From Paeniglutamicibacter psychrophenolicus (lineage in GTDB: Bacteria; Actinomycetota; Actinomycetes; Actinomycetales; Micrococcaceae): a stretch of 64,000 bases of DNA. Below the pieces are notes generated by a model. That model searched no databases and was not told the DNA's origin. It saw only the letters and a list, made by a program, of their open reading frames with translations. Of this stretch, positions 43,233-52,321 are shown piece after piece (the stretch's first letter is position 1; each line of letters starts with the position of its first letter). Position numbers and translations under genes: made by a program. The DNA lies in assembly GCF_017876575.1 (NCBI RefSeq), contig NZ_JAGIOE010000001.1:3204443-3268442 (forward strand), given 5' to 3'.

Positions 43233-45860
43233 ATGGCAGAAGACACCTTGGGCACAGACACGCCCGTCATCGTTTCCGTTCCGGACAAGCCCGTTCTCGA
43301 GGGCCTGGAGGAACGCCTTGGCGCCCGCTGGCGCGAACAAGGCACCTACAAATTCAACGCAGAGACCACGCGCGAGCAGGTCTACTCGATCGACACTCCC
43401 CCGCCGACGGCCTCGGGCTCGCTGCACGTGGGACACATGTTCTCCTACACGCAGACCGACGTGCTGGCCCGCTACCAGCGCATGCGCGGCAAGAACGTGT
43501 TCTACCCGATGGGCTGGGACGACAACGGCCTGCCCACCGAGCGCCGCGTGCAGAACTACTACGGCGTGCGCTGCGACCCGACCCACTCCTACATCGAGGG
43601 CTACCGTCCCCCGGCGACCCCGGCGAAGAACCAGCGCGACTGGGACGTCGTGAGCCGCAAGAACTTCATCGAGCTCTGCGAGGAACTCGCGGTCGAGGAC
43701 GAGAAGGTCTTCGAGCACCTCTTTAGCACCCTGGGCCTGTCCGTCGACTGGGATTTGACCTACCGCACCATCGACGACGTGTCCCGTGCCGTTTCGCAGC
43801 GCGGCTTCCTGGCCAACCTGAACGCCGGCGATGCGTACATGGCCGAGGCGCCCACGCTGTGGGACGTCACCTTCCGCACCGCGGTGGCCCAGGCCGAGCT
43901 CGAGGACCGGGAAATGCCCGGCGCCTACTACCGCTACCCGTTCACCGCCGAGGACGGCACCGAGGTCTTCATCGAGACCACCCGCCCCGAGCTGCTGGCC
44001 GCCTGCGCCGGATTGGTCGCGAACCCCGAGGACGAGCGCTACAAGCCGCTCTTCGGCAAGACCGTCACCTCCCCGCTCTTCGACGTGCCCGTCACCGTCT
44101 ACCCGCACGCGCTGGCCAAGATCGACAAGGGCTCGGGCATCGCGATGGTGTGCACCTTCGGCGACCTGAACGACGTGACCTGGTGGCGCGAGCTGCAGCT
44201 GCCCACCCGCACCATCATCGGCCGCGACGGCCGCGTCATCGCCGAGACCCCGGAGTGGATCACCACCGAGGCGGGGGTCGAGGCCTACGCCGCGATCGCC
44301 GGCAAGACGGTGTTCTCCGCCAAGGAGGGCGTCGTTGAGCTGCTGGCGGCCGAAAACCTGCTTGACGGGGAGCCGAAGAAGATCTCCCACCCGGTGAACT
44401 TCTTCGAAAAGGGCGACAAGCCCCTGGAGATCATCTCCTCCCGCCAGTGGTACATCCGCAACGGCGGGCGCGACGAGGCACGCCGGACACGCCTGATCGA
44501 GCGCGGCAAGCAGATCGAGTTCCACCCCGCGTTCATGCGCTCGCGCTACGAGAACTGGATCTCGGGGCTGAACGGCGACTGGCTGGTTTCCCGCCAGCGC
44601 TTCTTCGGCGTCCCGGTTCCCGTCTGGTACCCGCTGGATGCATCCGGCGAGCCCGACTACGAGCACCCGATCCTGCCCTCCGATGCGATGCTGCCTGTCG
44701 ATCCGGCCGCGGACACCGCCCCGGGCTATGAGGAATCGGCGCGCAACACCCCCGGCGGCTTCATCGGGGATGCAGACGTGCTCGATACCTGGGCCACCAG
44801 CTCGATGACCCCGCAGATCGTGGGCCGCTGGAGCCGGGACGAGGACTTCTTCGCCAAGGTCTTCCCGTTCGACCTGCGCCCGCAGGGCCACGACATCATC
44901 CGCACCTGGCTCTTCTCCTCCGCCGTGCGCGCCGATGCGCTGCACGAGGTGGCCCCGTGGAAGCACGCTGCGATCTCCGGATGGATCCTTGATCCGGACC
45001 GCAAGAAGATGTCCAAGTCCAAGGGCAACGTGGTGGTTCCCACCGACGTGCTCAACGACTACGGCTCCGATGCCGTGCGCTACTGGGCGGCCAGCGCCAA
45101 GCTGGGTTCCGACACCGCGTACGAGATCAACCAGATGAAGATCGGCCGCCGCCTGGCGATCAAGATCCTCAACGCCTCGAAGTTCGTGCTGAACCTTGGC
45201 GCGACCGAAGCCAACGTCATCTCCGGCGACGCCTCGGTGGTCACCAACGGTCTGGACAAGTCCGTGCTGGCCCGCCTGTCCCAGGTCATCGACGACGCCA
45301 CCCGCGCCTTCGATGCCTATGACTACGCCCGTGCGCTGGACATCACCGAGTCGTTCTTCTGGTCGTTCACCGACGACTACGTCGAGCTGATCAAGGACCG
45401 CGCCTACGGTGCCCGCGGCGAGGCCGAGCAGGCCTCGGTGCTGACCACCCTGGCCACCACGCTGGATGCGGTGCTGCGCCTGTTCGCTCCGTTCCTGCCG
45501 TTCGCCACCGAAGAGGTCTGGGGCTGGTGGCGTGCCGGTTCGGTGCACACCGCGCAGTGGCCCGGGTCTTCCCACCTGGCCGGTGCCATCGAGGGCGCCA
45601 ACACCGCGGTGCTCCCGGTCGTCGGCGAGGCGCTTTCGGGCATCCGCAAGGCCAAGTCCGAGGCCAAGGTCAAGCAGCGCACCGAGGTGCTATCCGGGGT
45701 GGTCTCCGCTCCGGAAGCCACCTTGGAGCTGCTGCGTGCCGGGCTGGGCGACCTGCTGGCCGCCGGCAACGCGCACGACGTGACGCTGGTGGCCGCCGAA
45801 GGCGACCTGGTCGTCAGCGACGTGGTGCTTGCCCCGGCCGAGGACGCCGTCCAGGCCTAG
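43233..45860 (+). CDS. valS: valyl-tRNA synthetase (archaeal-like form)
   Basis: The roughly 875-residue class I synthetase charges tRNA-Val. The signatures are HVGH (residues 65-68, in ASGSLHVGHMFSYT) and KMSKS, near 595. The editing domain lies between, and a short C-terminal coiled region follows. The RGKNVFYPMGWDDNGLPTERR segment and overall length fit the alternative, archaeal-like ValS seen in many Micrococcales. Two ATGs three codons apart (43224 and 43233) are possible starts. I prefer the second, which gives MAEDTLG; neither has an ideal ribosome binding site. Confidence 0.95.
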   Translation: MAEDTLGTDTPVIVSVPDKPVLEGLEERLGARWREQGTYKFNAETTREQVYSIDTPPPTASGSLHVGHMFSYTQTDVLARYQRMRGKNVFYPMGWDDNGLPTERRVQNYYGVRCDPTHSYIEGYRPPATPAKNQRDWDVVSRKNFIELCEELAVEDEKVFEHLFSTLGLSVDWDLTYRTIDDVSRAVSQRGFLANLNAGDAYMAEAPTLWDVTFRTAVAQAELEDREMPGAYYRYPFTAEDGTEVFIETTRPELLAACAGLVANPEDERYKPLFGKTVTSPLFDVPVTVYPHALAKIDKGSGIAMVCTFGDLNDVTWWRELQLPTRTIIGRDGRVIAETPEWITTEAGVEAYAAIAGKTVFSAKEGVVELLAAENLLDGEPKKISHPVNFFEKGDKPLEIISSRQWYIRNGGRDEARRTRLIERGKQIEFHPAFMRSRYENWISGLNGDWLVSRQRFFGVPVPVWYPLDASGEPDYEHPILPSDAMLPVDPAADTAPGYEESARNTPGGFIGDADVLDTWATSSMTPQIVGRWSRDEDFFAKVFPFDLRPQGHDIIRTWLFSSAVRADALHEVAPWKHAAISGWILDPDRKKMSKSKGNVVVPTDVLNDYGSDAVRYWAASAKLGSDTAYEINQMKIGRRLAIKILNASKFVLNLGATEANVISGDASVVTNGLDKSVLARLSQVIDDATRAFDAYDYARALDITESFFWSFTDDYVELIKDRAYGARGEAEQASVLTTLATTLDAVLRLFAPFLPFATEEVWGWWRAGSVHTAQWPGSSHLAGAIEGANTAVLPVVGEALSGIRKAKSEAKVKQRTEVLSGVVSAPEATLELLRAGLGDLLAAGNAHDVTLVAAEGDLVVSDVVLAPAEDAVQA

Positions 45861-45891
45861 CAAGCGTCCGTTGCCCCCGAGGCAACACACA

Positions 45892-45939
45892 ACGAGGGCG
45901 CCGTTCCCTTCCCCGCGGGGAGTGGATCAGCGCCCTCGT
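45892..45939 (+). terminator. stem-loop terminator after valS
   Basis: ACGAGGGCGC at 45892-45901 pairs with GCGCCCTCGT at 45930-45939 around a loop with its own small stem, about 30 bases after the valS stop. Only a weak T-containing tail follows. Confidence 0.65.
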
Positions 45940-46242
45940 CGTATCATCCGTCGAAGCAATCCTTCCCCTGCGTTCGGTCACGCCACCTGGTGGCGGACAG
46001 AGGGGAAGCCCCTTCGGCTGACAAAACTACTGTCGGAGGGGCTTCGACTCGGTGTTGGTTCTCGTACAGCGTTGACTTTGAGAACCGGACAAAATCCTCG
46101 TTGCGCGGGTCTTGCTGCATCGCTGCTACAGCCGGGCTAGAAGAGATTCCAATAGTCCGTCACCACGAATTCGGTTTTTGTTCGGCATCATTCCGGTAGT
46201 GATGCGTATCTCATTTATACGCGTCGGCCCTCAAACGGGCAA
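45940..46242. other. less GC-rich intergenic island with stem-loops
   Basis: About 300 bases between valS and the Rv2466c-like gene are clearly richer in A and T than the surroundings. They hold several inverted repeats: GAAGCCCCT with AGGGGCTTC (about 46011-46051), GGTTCTC with GAGAACC (about 46059-46090), and GCGTAT with ATACGC (about 46204-46222). A 69-codon frame (45990-46199) has no recognisable family. It could be a remnant of transferred DNA or an unrecognised RNA. Confidence 0.4.
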
Positions 46243-46278
46243 GGGGCCCGGGAAAACTCTGTGGTTTTCCCGGGCCCC
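46243..46278 (-). terminator. terminator of the Rv2466c-like gene
   Basis: A perfect 15-pair hairpin (46243-46257 with 46264-46278, six-base loop) lies 21 bases after the stop of the minus-strand gene. The stem has an A4/T4 portion but no long T tail. Confidence 0.7.
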
Positions 46279-46298
46279 CGGTGTGGAATGTTGGCGCT

Positions 46299-46946
46299 TT
46301 AGGCCATTGACACGTTTTTGCCGCCGGCAGCTTCGAGATCAAACTGCGGGCTCTCGGTCCTGGACCGCTTGATCTCGAAGAAGTACGGGAACGAGGCCAG
46401 GGTGACCGCTGCGTCAAAGAGCTTGCCGGCCTCTTCGCCCATGGGGATCCGGGTGATGACCGGCCCGAAGAACGCAGTGCCGTTCAGTGCGATGACGGGG
46501 GTGCCGACGTCTTGGCCGACGCGGGAAATCCCGTCGTTGTGGCTGGCCTTCAATGCCTCGTCGAAGTCGGTGCCGGTGGCGGCTTCGGCAAGCTCGGGCT
46601 CAAGGCCCACGGCTGCCAGGGCCTTGGCGACGACGTCGGGAAGGTTCTTGTTCTGCTCGAGGTGCAGCTGCTCGCCCATTGCGGTGTACAGGTCTGCAAG
46701 CACTCCTTCGCCGTGCTTCGCGGCCGCGGCAATCAGCACGCGGACCGGACCCCAGTTCAGGGCGTTCTTCGCGCGCTGTTCCTCGCTCTGTCCTTCGCGG
46801 CCGTGGTTCAGCACCCCGAGGGACATGACATGCCATGCGACCTCGATGTCCCGGACCTTTTCCACCTCGAGCACCCAGCGGGAAGTGACCCAGGCAAACG
46901 GGCAGATCGGATCGAACCAAAAATCAACGTGTGTCTTCTCTGACAA
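46299..46946 (-). CDS. Rv2466c-like DsbA-family protein (mycothiol-dependent nitroreductase family)
   Basis: The 215-residue thioredoxin-fold protein aligns by eye along its length with mycobacterial Rv2466c, a mycothiol-dependent reductase. Shared parts are DFWFDP at the start, TSRWVLEVEKVRDIEV, HVMSLGVLN, WGPVRV, YTAMG, VGQDVGTPVI and FFGPVITRIPMGEEAGKL. The active site here is CPFA (Cys15-Ala18), whereas Rv2466c has CPWC, so the resolving cysteine is absent and a monothiol mechanism is implied. Translation starts at TTG with GAAGGAG nine bases upstream. It is a single gene with its own terminator. Confidence 0.88.
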   Translation of the reverse strand: MSEKTHVDFWFDPICPFAWVTSRWVLEVEKVRDIEVAWHVMSLGVLNHGREGQSEEQRAKNALNWGPVRVLIAAAAKHGEGVLADLYTAMGEQLHLEQNKNLPDVVAKALAAVGLEPELAEAATGTDFDEALKASHNDGISRVGQDVGTPVIALNGTAFFGPVITRIPMGEEAGKLFDAAVTLASFPYFFEIKRSRTESPQFDLEAAGGKNVSMA

Positions 46947-47033
46947 TTTACTGCTCCTTCAATCGATTTCCATCGCCCCGGCGAACGGGCGGCAACGCAG
47001 GGAAGCGTTGCCGCCTGCGCGACGGGACAGTTC

Positions 47034-48326
47034 TCAGGCGGACTTCTTGCCGCGCTTGTCGGCGACCTGCGCGGAGATCAAGGTGGGTTCGGCCCCGTTG
47101 AGCACCACGTCGGACGTGATGACGACCTCGGCGACATCGTCGCGGCTCGGCATCTCGAACATGGTGGAACTGAGGGTCTCCTCCAGGATGGCGCGCAGTC
47201 CGCGGGCACCGGTGCCCCGGGCCAGGGCCTTGTCGGCGATGGCTTCAAGCGCACCTTGCTCGAAGGACAATTCCACAGAATCCATGCGGAACATCTTCTG
47301 GTACTGCTTGATCAGCGCGTTCTTTGGCTCGGACAGGATCTTGATCAGCGCCTCGCGGTCAAGCTTTTCCACGGTGCTGATCACCGGCAAGCGGCCGATG
47401 AACTCGGGGATCAACCCGAACTTCAGCAGGTCCTCCGGACGCACATCCGAGTAGGAGGCCTCCTCGGACTTCAGTGCCGAGAGCGGGGCGCCGAATCCGA
47501 TGCCCTTTCGTCCGGCGCGGGAGGAAATGATCTCCTCGAGACCGGCGAAGGCGCCGGCAACAATGAACAGCACATTGGTGGTGTCCAGCTGTATGAATTC
47601 CTGGTGCGGGTGCTTGCGTCCGCCCTGCGGCGGCACCGCGGCGACCGTGCCCTCAAGGATCTTCAGCAGGGCCTGCTGCACGCCCTCACCCGAGACGTCC
47701 CGGGTGATCGAGGGGTTTTCGCTCTTGCGGGAGATCTTGTCGATCTCGTCGATGTAGATGATGCCCTGCTCGGCCTTCTTGACGTCGTAGTCGGCGGCTT
47801 GGATGAGCTTGAGCAGGATGTTCTCGACATCTTCGCCCACGTAGCCGGCCTCGGTGAGCGCGGTGGCATCTGCGACGGCGAAGGGGACGTTCAGGCGGCG
47901 GGCCAGCGTCTGGGCCAGGTAGGTCTTGCCGCAGCCGGTGGGGCCGATCAGCAGGATGTTGGACTTGGCGACCTCGACCTCGTCGAGGGAGTTCGCGTCG
48001 GAAAGCGTCGAGACGGACTTTGCCGCGGCTCCGCCCTGGATGCGCTTGTAGTGGTTGTAGACCGCCACCGCGAGCGAGCGCTTGGCGCCCTCCTGCCCGA
48101 TGACGTATTCCTGCAGCGAGTCGAAGATTTCCTTCGGCTTGGGCAGTTCGAAGGCAACGCCCTCTTCGACCTCGGCAAGCTCTTCCTCGATGATCTCGTT
48201 GCAGAGCTCGATGCATTCGGTGCAGATGTAGACGCCGTGTCCGGCAATCAGTTTGCGAACCTGCTTCTGGCTCTTGCCGCAGAAGGAACACTTGAGCAGA
48301 TCAGACCCTTCACCCATGCGTGCCAT
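47034..48326 (-). CDS. clpX: ATP-dependent Clp protease ATP-binding subunit ClpX
   Basis: ClpX unfolds substrates and feeds them to ClpP. The 430-residue protein has the zinc-binding domain with cysteines 13, 16, 35 and 38 (CSFCGK, CTEC). The Walker A motif GPTGCGKT lies near 127. It also has [10 protein letters not shown], and the IGF loop is present as GIGFGAPL. Length is normal. AGGGG precedes the ATG. It lies downstream of clpP2 after a hairpin, so it may have separate as well as read-through transcription. Confidence 0.97.
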   Translation of the reverse strand: MARMGEGSDLLKCSFCGKSQKQVRKLIAGHGVYICTECIELCNEIIEEELAEVEEGVAFELPKPKEIFDSLQEYVIGQEGAKRSLAVAVYNHYKRIQGGAAAKSVSTLSDANSLDEVEVAKSNILLIGPTGCGKTYLAQTLARRLNVPFAVADATALTEAGYVGEDVENILLKLIQAADYDVKKAEQGIIYIDEIDKISRKSENPSITRDVSGEGVQQALLKILEGTVAAVPPQGGRKHPHQEFIQLDTTNVLFIVAGAFAGLEEIISSRAGRKGIGFGAPLSALKSEEASYSDVRPEDLLKFGLIPEFIGRLPVISTVEKLDREALIKILSEPKNALIKQYQKMFRMDSVELSFEQGALEAIADKALARGTGARGLRAILEETLSSTMFEMPSRDDVAEVVITSDVVLNGAEPTLISAQVADKRGKKSA

Positions 48327-48424
48327 CGTGTTGGTCCCCTATCTGGTACCGGTAAGACCGGCCCGAGAGACCGGAAGTGCTTAACTGTCTTAACTCTATG
48401 ACAGAGCGCCGTCAGAATGGGCAA

Positions 48425-48474
48425 ACGGGCGGCCCGTGGTGCGCATATTTCGCGCCGCGACGCGGGCCGCCCGT
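48425..48474 (-). terminator. hairpin between clpP2 and clpX
   Basis: ACGGGCGGCCCG at 48425-48436 pairs perfectly with 48463-48474. It lies 17 bases after the clpP2 stop. The loop is long and only a short T stretch follows, so partial termination is likely. Confidence 0.55.
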
Positions 48475-48490
48475 TCGTCATGTCCCGTAT

Positions 48491-49153
48491 TTAGCGGGTG
48501 ATGGTGCTCTGCGGCTTGATCTTGCGCGGGGACAGGACCTCGTCGATCAGGCCGTATTCCTTGGCCTCGGCCGCGGTCATGTACAGGTCGCGCTCGATGT
48601 CGTTGCCGACCTCTTCAGCGGTTTTGTTGCTGTGCCCGGCCAGGGTGTTTTCCAGCCAGGCGCGCATGCGCATGACCTCTTCGGCCTGGATCTGCAGGTC
48701 CGAGGCGGTGCCGCGTTCGCCGCCGCCCATGGCCGGCTGGTGGATCAGCACGCGGGCGTTGGGAAGCGCCAGGCGCTTGCCCGGGGTGCCCCCGGCCAAC
48801 AGCACCGCAGCGGCGCTGGCCGCCTGGCCCAGGCACACGGTCTGGACTTCGGGGCGAATGAACTGCATGGTGTCGTAGATCGCGGTCATCGCGGTGAAGG
48901 AGCCACCGGGCGAGTTGATGTACAAGGTAATGTCGCGTTCCGGGTCCATCGACTCGAGGACCAGCAGCTGCGCCATGACATCGTCGGCCGATGCGTCGTC
49001 CACCTGTGTGCCAAGGAAGATGATGCGGTCTTCGAAGAGCTTCGCGTACGGGTCCTGGCGCTTGAACCCGTACGGGGTGCGCTCTTCGAACTGCGGAAGG
49101 ATGTAGCGTGCCGAGGGCGTTTCGCCGGAGGTGGCATGCGGGGTGAAATTCAT
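48491..49153 (-). CDS. clpP2: ClpP protease subunit 2
   Basis: The 220-residue serine peptidase of the Clp protease has the catalytic Ser113 ([12 protein letters not shown]), His138 (LIHQP) and Asp189 (IERDLYM). Actinobacteria assemble mixed ClpP1P2 tetradecamers, and this subunit lies 44 bases after clpP1 on the same strand. The N-terminus is extended (about 25 residues) relative to E. coli ClpP, as in other ClpP2 proteins, which suggests processing. CAGGAGA precedes the ATG. Confidence 0.95.
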   Translation of the reverse strand: MNFTPHATSGETPSARYILPQFEERTPYGFKRQDPYAKLFEDRIIFLGTQVDDASADDVMAQLLVLESMDPERDITLYINSPGGSFTAMTAIYDTMQFIRPEVQTVCLGQAASAAAVLLAGGTPGKRLALPNARVLIHQPAMGGGERGTASDLQIQAEEVMRMRAWLENTLAGHSNKTAEEVGNDIERDLYMTAAEAKEYGLIDEVLSPRKIKPQSTITR

Positions 49154-49197
49154 CGTTTCTCCTGGGAAATCAGTTAGGTCTGCCGGGTTCCGTCGCG

Positions 49198-49818
49198 TTA
49201 CTTTGCGACCCCGCCGCCACCGGAGACGATGCCGGAGGACTGGGCGATGTGGTCAAAGAAGCCGTACTCGAGGCCTTCAGCGGCGGTGAACCACTTGTCG
49301 CGCTCGTTGTCCTTGAGGATGGTTTCAACGGTCTGGCCGGTCTGCTGCGCGGTCAGCTCGCTCATGACCTTCTTCATGTGAAGGATCAGTTCGGCCTGGA
49401 TGCGGATGTCCGAGGCGGTGCCGCCGATGCCGCCGGAAGGCTGGTGCATCAGGATGCGGGCGTTCGGGGTTGCATAGCGCTTGCCCGGGGTGCCGGAGGA
49501 CAGCAGGAACTGGCCCATGGAAGCGGCCAGGCCGGTGGCGACAGTGACGACATCGTTGGGGATGTACTTCATGGTGTCGTAGATGGCCATGCCGGCGGTG
49601 ATCGATCCACCCGGGGAGTTGATGTACAGCCAGATGTCCTTGTCCGAGTCCTCGGCCGAGAGCAGGAGCAGCTGGGAGCAGATGGCGTTTGCATTCGCAT
49701 CGCTCACCTCGGTGCCCAGCCAAATGATGCGCTCCTTGAGGAGCCGGTTGTAGATGTAGTCCTCACGCTGGGCCGGATCTACCGAAGCCATTGTGGGAGT
49801 GCGGGAGTCACTGGACAT
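49198..49818 (-). CDS. clpP1: ClpP protease subunit 1
   Basis: The 206-residue partner subunit has Ser100 ([12 protein letters not shown]), His125 (LMHQP) and Asp174 ([19 protein letters not shown]). It is followed directly by clpP2, the usual actinobacterial pair that forms the mixed protease working with ClpX and ClpC. GGAGAGG lies ahead of the ATG. A candidate ClgR box about 115 bases upstream would place the pair under protein-stress control. Confidence 0.95.
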   Translation of the reverse strand: MSSDSRTPTMASVDPAQREDYIYNRLLKERIIWLGTEVSDANANAICSQLLLLSAEDSDKDIWLYINSPGGSITAGMAIYDTMKYIPNDVVTVATGLAASMGQFLLSSGTPGKRYATPNARILMHQPSGGIGGTASDIRIQAELILHMKKVMSELTAQQTGQTVETILKDNERDKWFTAAEGLEYGFFDHIAQSSGIVSGGGGVAK

Positions 49819-49933
49819 GTTCTGATACCTCTCCGTGATGCCGTGGCCCGATGTTCTGTCCGTCGGGCCGCTGGCTCTTTACTTCCTTGAACATTACTGC
49901 CTTGGCCAGCGACTTTGGCAGTGCAGGGGCAAC

Positions 49934-49951
49934 TGTTCGCTGTCGGCGCAT
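49934..49951 (-). promoter_or_regulatory. candidate ClgR operator upstream of clpP1
   Basis: TGTTCGCTGTCGGCGCAT contains CGC-N5-GCG with T/A flanks, close to the ClgR consensus CGCYNANRGCG. It lies between the tig terminator and clpP1. ClgR activates clpP operons in other actinobacteria. The clgR gene itself is not in this window. Confidence 0.45.
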
Positions 49952-49997
49952 GGTCGCCGACGCGGGCATCGCCGTAGGCTTAAAAGAGGGGTTAAAA

Positions 49998-50036
49998 CAC
50001 GCGTGGAGCCACCCTTTACGGGTGGCTCCACGCGTG
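49998..50036 (-). terminator. Rho-independent terminator of tig
   Basis: A perfect 17-pair stem (49998-50014 with 50020-50036) and five-base loop is followed on the minus strand by GTTTTAAC. It lies 30 bases after the tig stop and separates it from clpP1P2. Confidence 0.9.
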
Positions 50037-50066
50037 GAAGTCAATGCCGCACGAAGCGGCGCCGGA

Positions 50067-51449
50067 CTACTTGGCCGATGCTGCCGAAGCCGACGAGGCC
50101 GAGGAAGCGGACGATGCGGAGGAGGCCGACGATGCGGACTCGCCCTCTTCTTCACCCTCGGCACTGACGAACGAGGACAGGTCCACGACGTTGCCGTTGG
50201 TGTCGGTGACGACAGCAAGCTCCAGGACCTTGGCAAGTGCCTTGCGGCGGCGGACTTCGCCAACCAGCATCGGGACCTGGCCGGCACCGTCGAGCATCTG
50301 CGCGAACTGGTTCGGGTCCATGCCGTACTGGCCGGCGGTCTGGACGATGTAGTCGATCAGTTCGGACTGGGCAACGCCAATCTTCTCTGCCTCGGCCACG
50401 GCGTCGAGCACGATCTCGTTCTTGAAGGCCTTGGCGGTGTTCTCGCTGACCTCTGCGCGGTGCTCTTCGGTGTCGTGCTCTTCACCTTCGGTGTGCGAGC
50501 CCTGCTCGAAGTGCTGCTCAACCTGCTCGGCGATGACCGATTCCGGAACCGGAACCTCGACGAGCTCCATGAGCTTGTCCAGGACCAGGTCGCGGGCGGC
50601 AACGCCCTGCTCCATGACCTTGGACTCGGCTGCGTCCTTCGCGAGGGATTCGCGCAGCTCGTCCATGGTGTCGAATTCGGAGGCCAGCTGGGCAAAGTCG
50701 TCGTTGGCCTCGGGAAGCTCGCGCTCCTTGACGGCGGTGACGGTGACCTTGACCTGTGCGGCGGCACCTGCGTGCTCGCCGCCGGCCAGCTTGGTCTCGA
50801 AGGTGGCGTCTTCGCCTGCGGACAAGCCGGTGACTGCCTCGTCCATGCCCTCGAGCATGGTGCCGGTGCCAACCTGGTAGGACAGGCCGGTGGCCGAGTC
50901 AACCTCTTCACCGTCGACCGAAGCGGTCAGGTCAAGGGTGATGAAGTCCTGGTCGGCTGCCGGGCGCTCGATGGCCTTGAGCGTGCCGAAGCGGCCGCGC
51001 AGGTCATCCAATGCCTTCTCGATGTCGGCTTCGCCGGCTTCGGTGGCGTCTACGGTGACTTCGAGTCCCTTGTACTCCGGCAGTTCGATGCTGGGGCGGA
51101 TGTCGATCTCGACCTGGAAGGCCAGCTGGCCTTCGCCCTGGGTCTCGGCCGACGGGGTCTCGGTGATTTCCACCTCGGGGCGCGAGAGCGGAACGATGTC
51201 GTTCTCGGTCACGGCGGCCTGGTAGTAGGTGTTCATGCCTTCGTTGATGGCAGTCTCCAGGACGTAGCCACGGCCGACGCGCTGATCAATCAAGCGGGAC
51301 GGGACCTTTCCGGCACGGAAGCCGGGAACCTGGATCTGCTTGGCGATGGTCTTGTAGGCCTCAGCAATACGCGGCTTCAATTCCTCATAGGGAACTTCAA
51401 CAGTGAGCTTGACCCGGGTGGGGGTGAGGGTTTCGACGGCGCTCTTCAC
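50067..51449 (-). CDS. tig: trigger factor
   Basis: Trigger factor is the ribosome-bound chaperone and prolyl isomerase for nascent chains. The 460-residue protein has the ribosome-binding signature [14 protein letters not shown] near residue 43. The FKBP-like domain lies at about 150-245, and the C-terminal SurA-like arms run to about 430. It ends in an acidic stretch followed by about 23 residues of SSA repeats. Translation begins at GTG with AGGAG upstream. The gene stands between tRNA-Pro and clpP1. Confidence 0.96.
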   Translation of the reverse strand: MKSAVETLTPTRVKLTVEVPYEELKPRIAEAYKTIAKQIQVPGFRAGKVPSRLIDQRVGRGYVLETAINEGMNTYYQAAVTENDIVPLSRPEVEITETPSAETQGEGQLAFQVEIDIRPSIELPEYKGLEVTVDATEAGEADIEKALDDLRGRFGTLKAIERPAADQDFITLDLTASVDGEEVDSATGLSYQVGTGTMLEGMDEAVTGLSAGEDATFETKLAGGEHAGAAAQVKVTVTAVKERELPEANDDFAQLASEFDTMDELRESLAKDAAESKVMEQGVAARDLVLDKLMELVEVPVPESVIAEQVEQHFEQGSHTEGEEHDTEEHRAEVSENTAKAFKNEIVLDAVAEAEKIGVAQSELIDYIVQTAGQYGMDPNQFAQMLDGAGQVPMLVGEVRRRKALAKVLELAVVTDTNGNVVDLSSFVSAEGEEEGESASSASSASSASSASSASAASAK

Positions 51450-51487
51450 AGCGGTGTACTCCTGGTGTGTTGTTTGGTCTGACTGGA

Positions 51488-51524
51488 CTTCAACCCCGCA
51501 ACGGTATCCGTTGCGGGGTTGAAG
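51488..51524 (-). terminator. stem-loop after tRNA-Pro
   Basis: A perfect 17-pair hairpin with a three-base loop (51488-51504 with 51508-51524) follows the tRNA-Pro 3' end by eight bases on the minus strand. There is no T-run, but position and strength suggest transcript 3' end formation. Confidence 0.65.
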
Positions 51525-51532
51525 GTACAGAG

Positions 51533-51607
51533 TCGGGGTGACAGGATTCGAACCTGCGACCTCACGCTCCCAAAGCGCGCGCTCTAGCCAAGCTGAGCTA
51601 CACCCCG
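51533..51607 (-). tRNA. tRNA-Pro (anticodon TGG)
   Basis: The 75-nucleotide cloverleaf has the acceptor stem CGGGGTG/CACCCCG, the T-arm GCAGGTTCGAATCCTGT and the anticodon loop TTTGGGA, giving TGG. CCA is not encoded. It lies upstream of tig on the same strand. Confidence 0.95.
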
Positions 51608-51634
51608 ATTAGTGCAGAAACAGTCTATGCAGAA

Positions 51635-51663
51635 TAAACAGGTTTCTACTAATCGGCCGTCAA
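51635..51663 (-). promoter_or_regulatory. putative promoter of tRNA-Pro
   Basis: On the minus strand TTGACG (51658-51663) and TGTTTA (51635-51640) are separated by exactly 17 bases and end 27 bases before the mature tRNA. An alternative -10, TAGACT, lies closer to the tRNA. Confidence 0.5.
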
Positions 51664-51883
51664 CCAGAAGTTTGGAATTCGTCGACGGCGCGGATCAACC
51701 ATACAAGCATTCCCGGGAAAACAAAATTCAGTCCCTCGTCAGAGCAAAACCCGCGGATTCCTGCGGTATTTTGGTGGTTTGGACACACCCGAAGAGCGCC
51801 GGCCGCGACTTTTCCCCGCCCCGCGACCCCAAAAGGGAGGCACGTCACATGCGGCGGGCAAGGCGGACTCGAGCGGGGAGACG
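51664..51883. other. intergenic spacer between tRNA-Pro and tRNA-Gly units
   Basis: About 220 bases, less GC-rich in the first half, with no gene, repeat or RNA that I can recognise. The tRNA-Pro promoter borders it on one side and the tRNA-Gly terminator on the other. Confidence 0.5.
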
Positions 51884-51922
51884 AAAAGAGCGATTTGATT
51901 CCGGCGGGAATCAAATCGCTCT
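51884..51922 (-). terminator. Rho-independent terminator of tRNA-Gly
   Basis: A 16-pair stem (51887-51902 with 51907-51922) with a four-base loop is followed on the minus strand by a run of T residues. It lies six bases after the tRNA CCA end. Confidence 0.9.
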
Positions 51923-51927
51923 CAATA

Positions 51928-52001
51928 TGGAGGGGATGACGGGAATCGAACCCGCGTAATCAGTTTGGAAGACTGAGGCTTTACCATTAAGCTACATCCC
52001 C
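51928..52001 (-). tRNA. tRNA-Gly (anticodon TCC)
   Basis: The cloverleaf has the acceptor stem GGGGATG/CATCCCC, the discriminator T, an encoded CCA end and the anticodon loop CTTCCAA, giving TCC. It is 74 nucleotides including CCA. Unlike the Ala and Pro tRNAs in this window, CCA is genomic. Confidence 0.95.
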
Positions 52002-52321
52002 GCATTTGCTTCACCTTGTCGGTGGCAACGGATAAAACCTTAGCACCACAAATCAGCACCGCGCAAATCCATGCCTCCAAACGACTCGATCCTTGTCATC
52101 ACGGAAGTTCCAGTGGCCCGCGCGCTTGTGGATCATGCCAAGGCAGGTGCCGCTTCCGGCAGCGCCGCAGCGCTTCCACCGCACATCCCCGCGGGGTTTG
52201 GCCTGTTGCCTGGCGTCGCGGAGCAATGCGGCACTGTGCCTGCGGGAGGCTATGCCATCGGGATCCGGAGCATTGCAGCCCCGTTTGGGTCGGACGGTCC
52301 GGGAGCGGCGGACGGGAGCAG
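52002..52321. other. intergenic region between tRNA-Gly and nei
   Basis: About 320 bases hold the tRNA-Gly promoter region. One minus-strand frame reading GHWNFRDDKDRVVWRHG near 52060-52140 has a protein-like look but no start or family. No gene is called. Confidence 0.45.

Noticed and set aside
43182-45575. 797-codon minus-strand frame across valS
   Set aside because: Shadow of valS, with no motif, and it overlaps the whole essential gene.
50067-50140. Ser/Ser/Ala repeat at the tig 3' end considered as a frameshift
   Set aside because: The frame stays open, the stop is clean and a good terminator follows. Low-complexity tails of trigger factor are common in actinobacteria.
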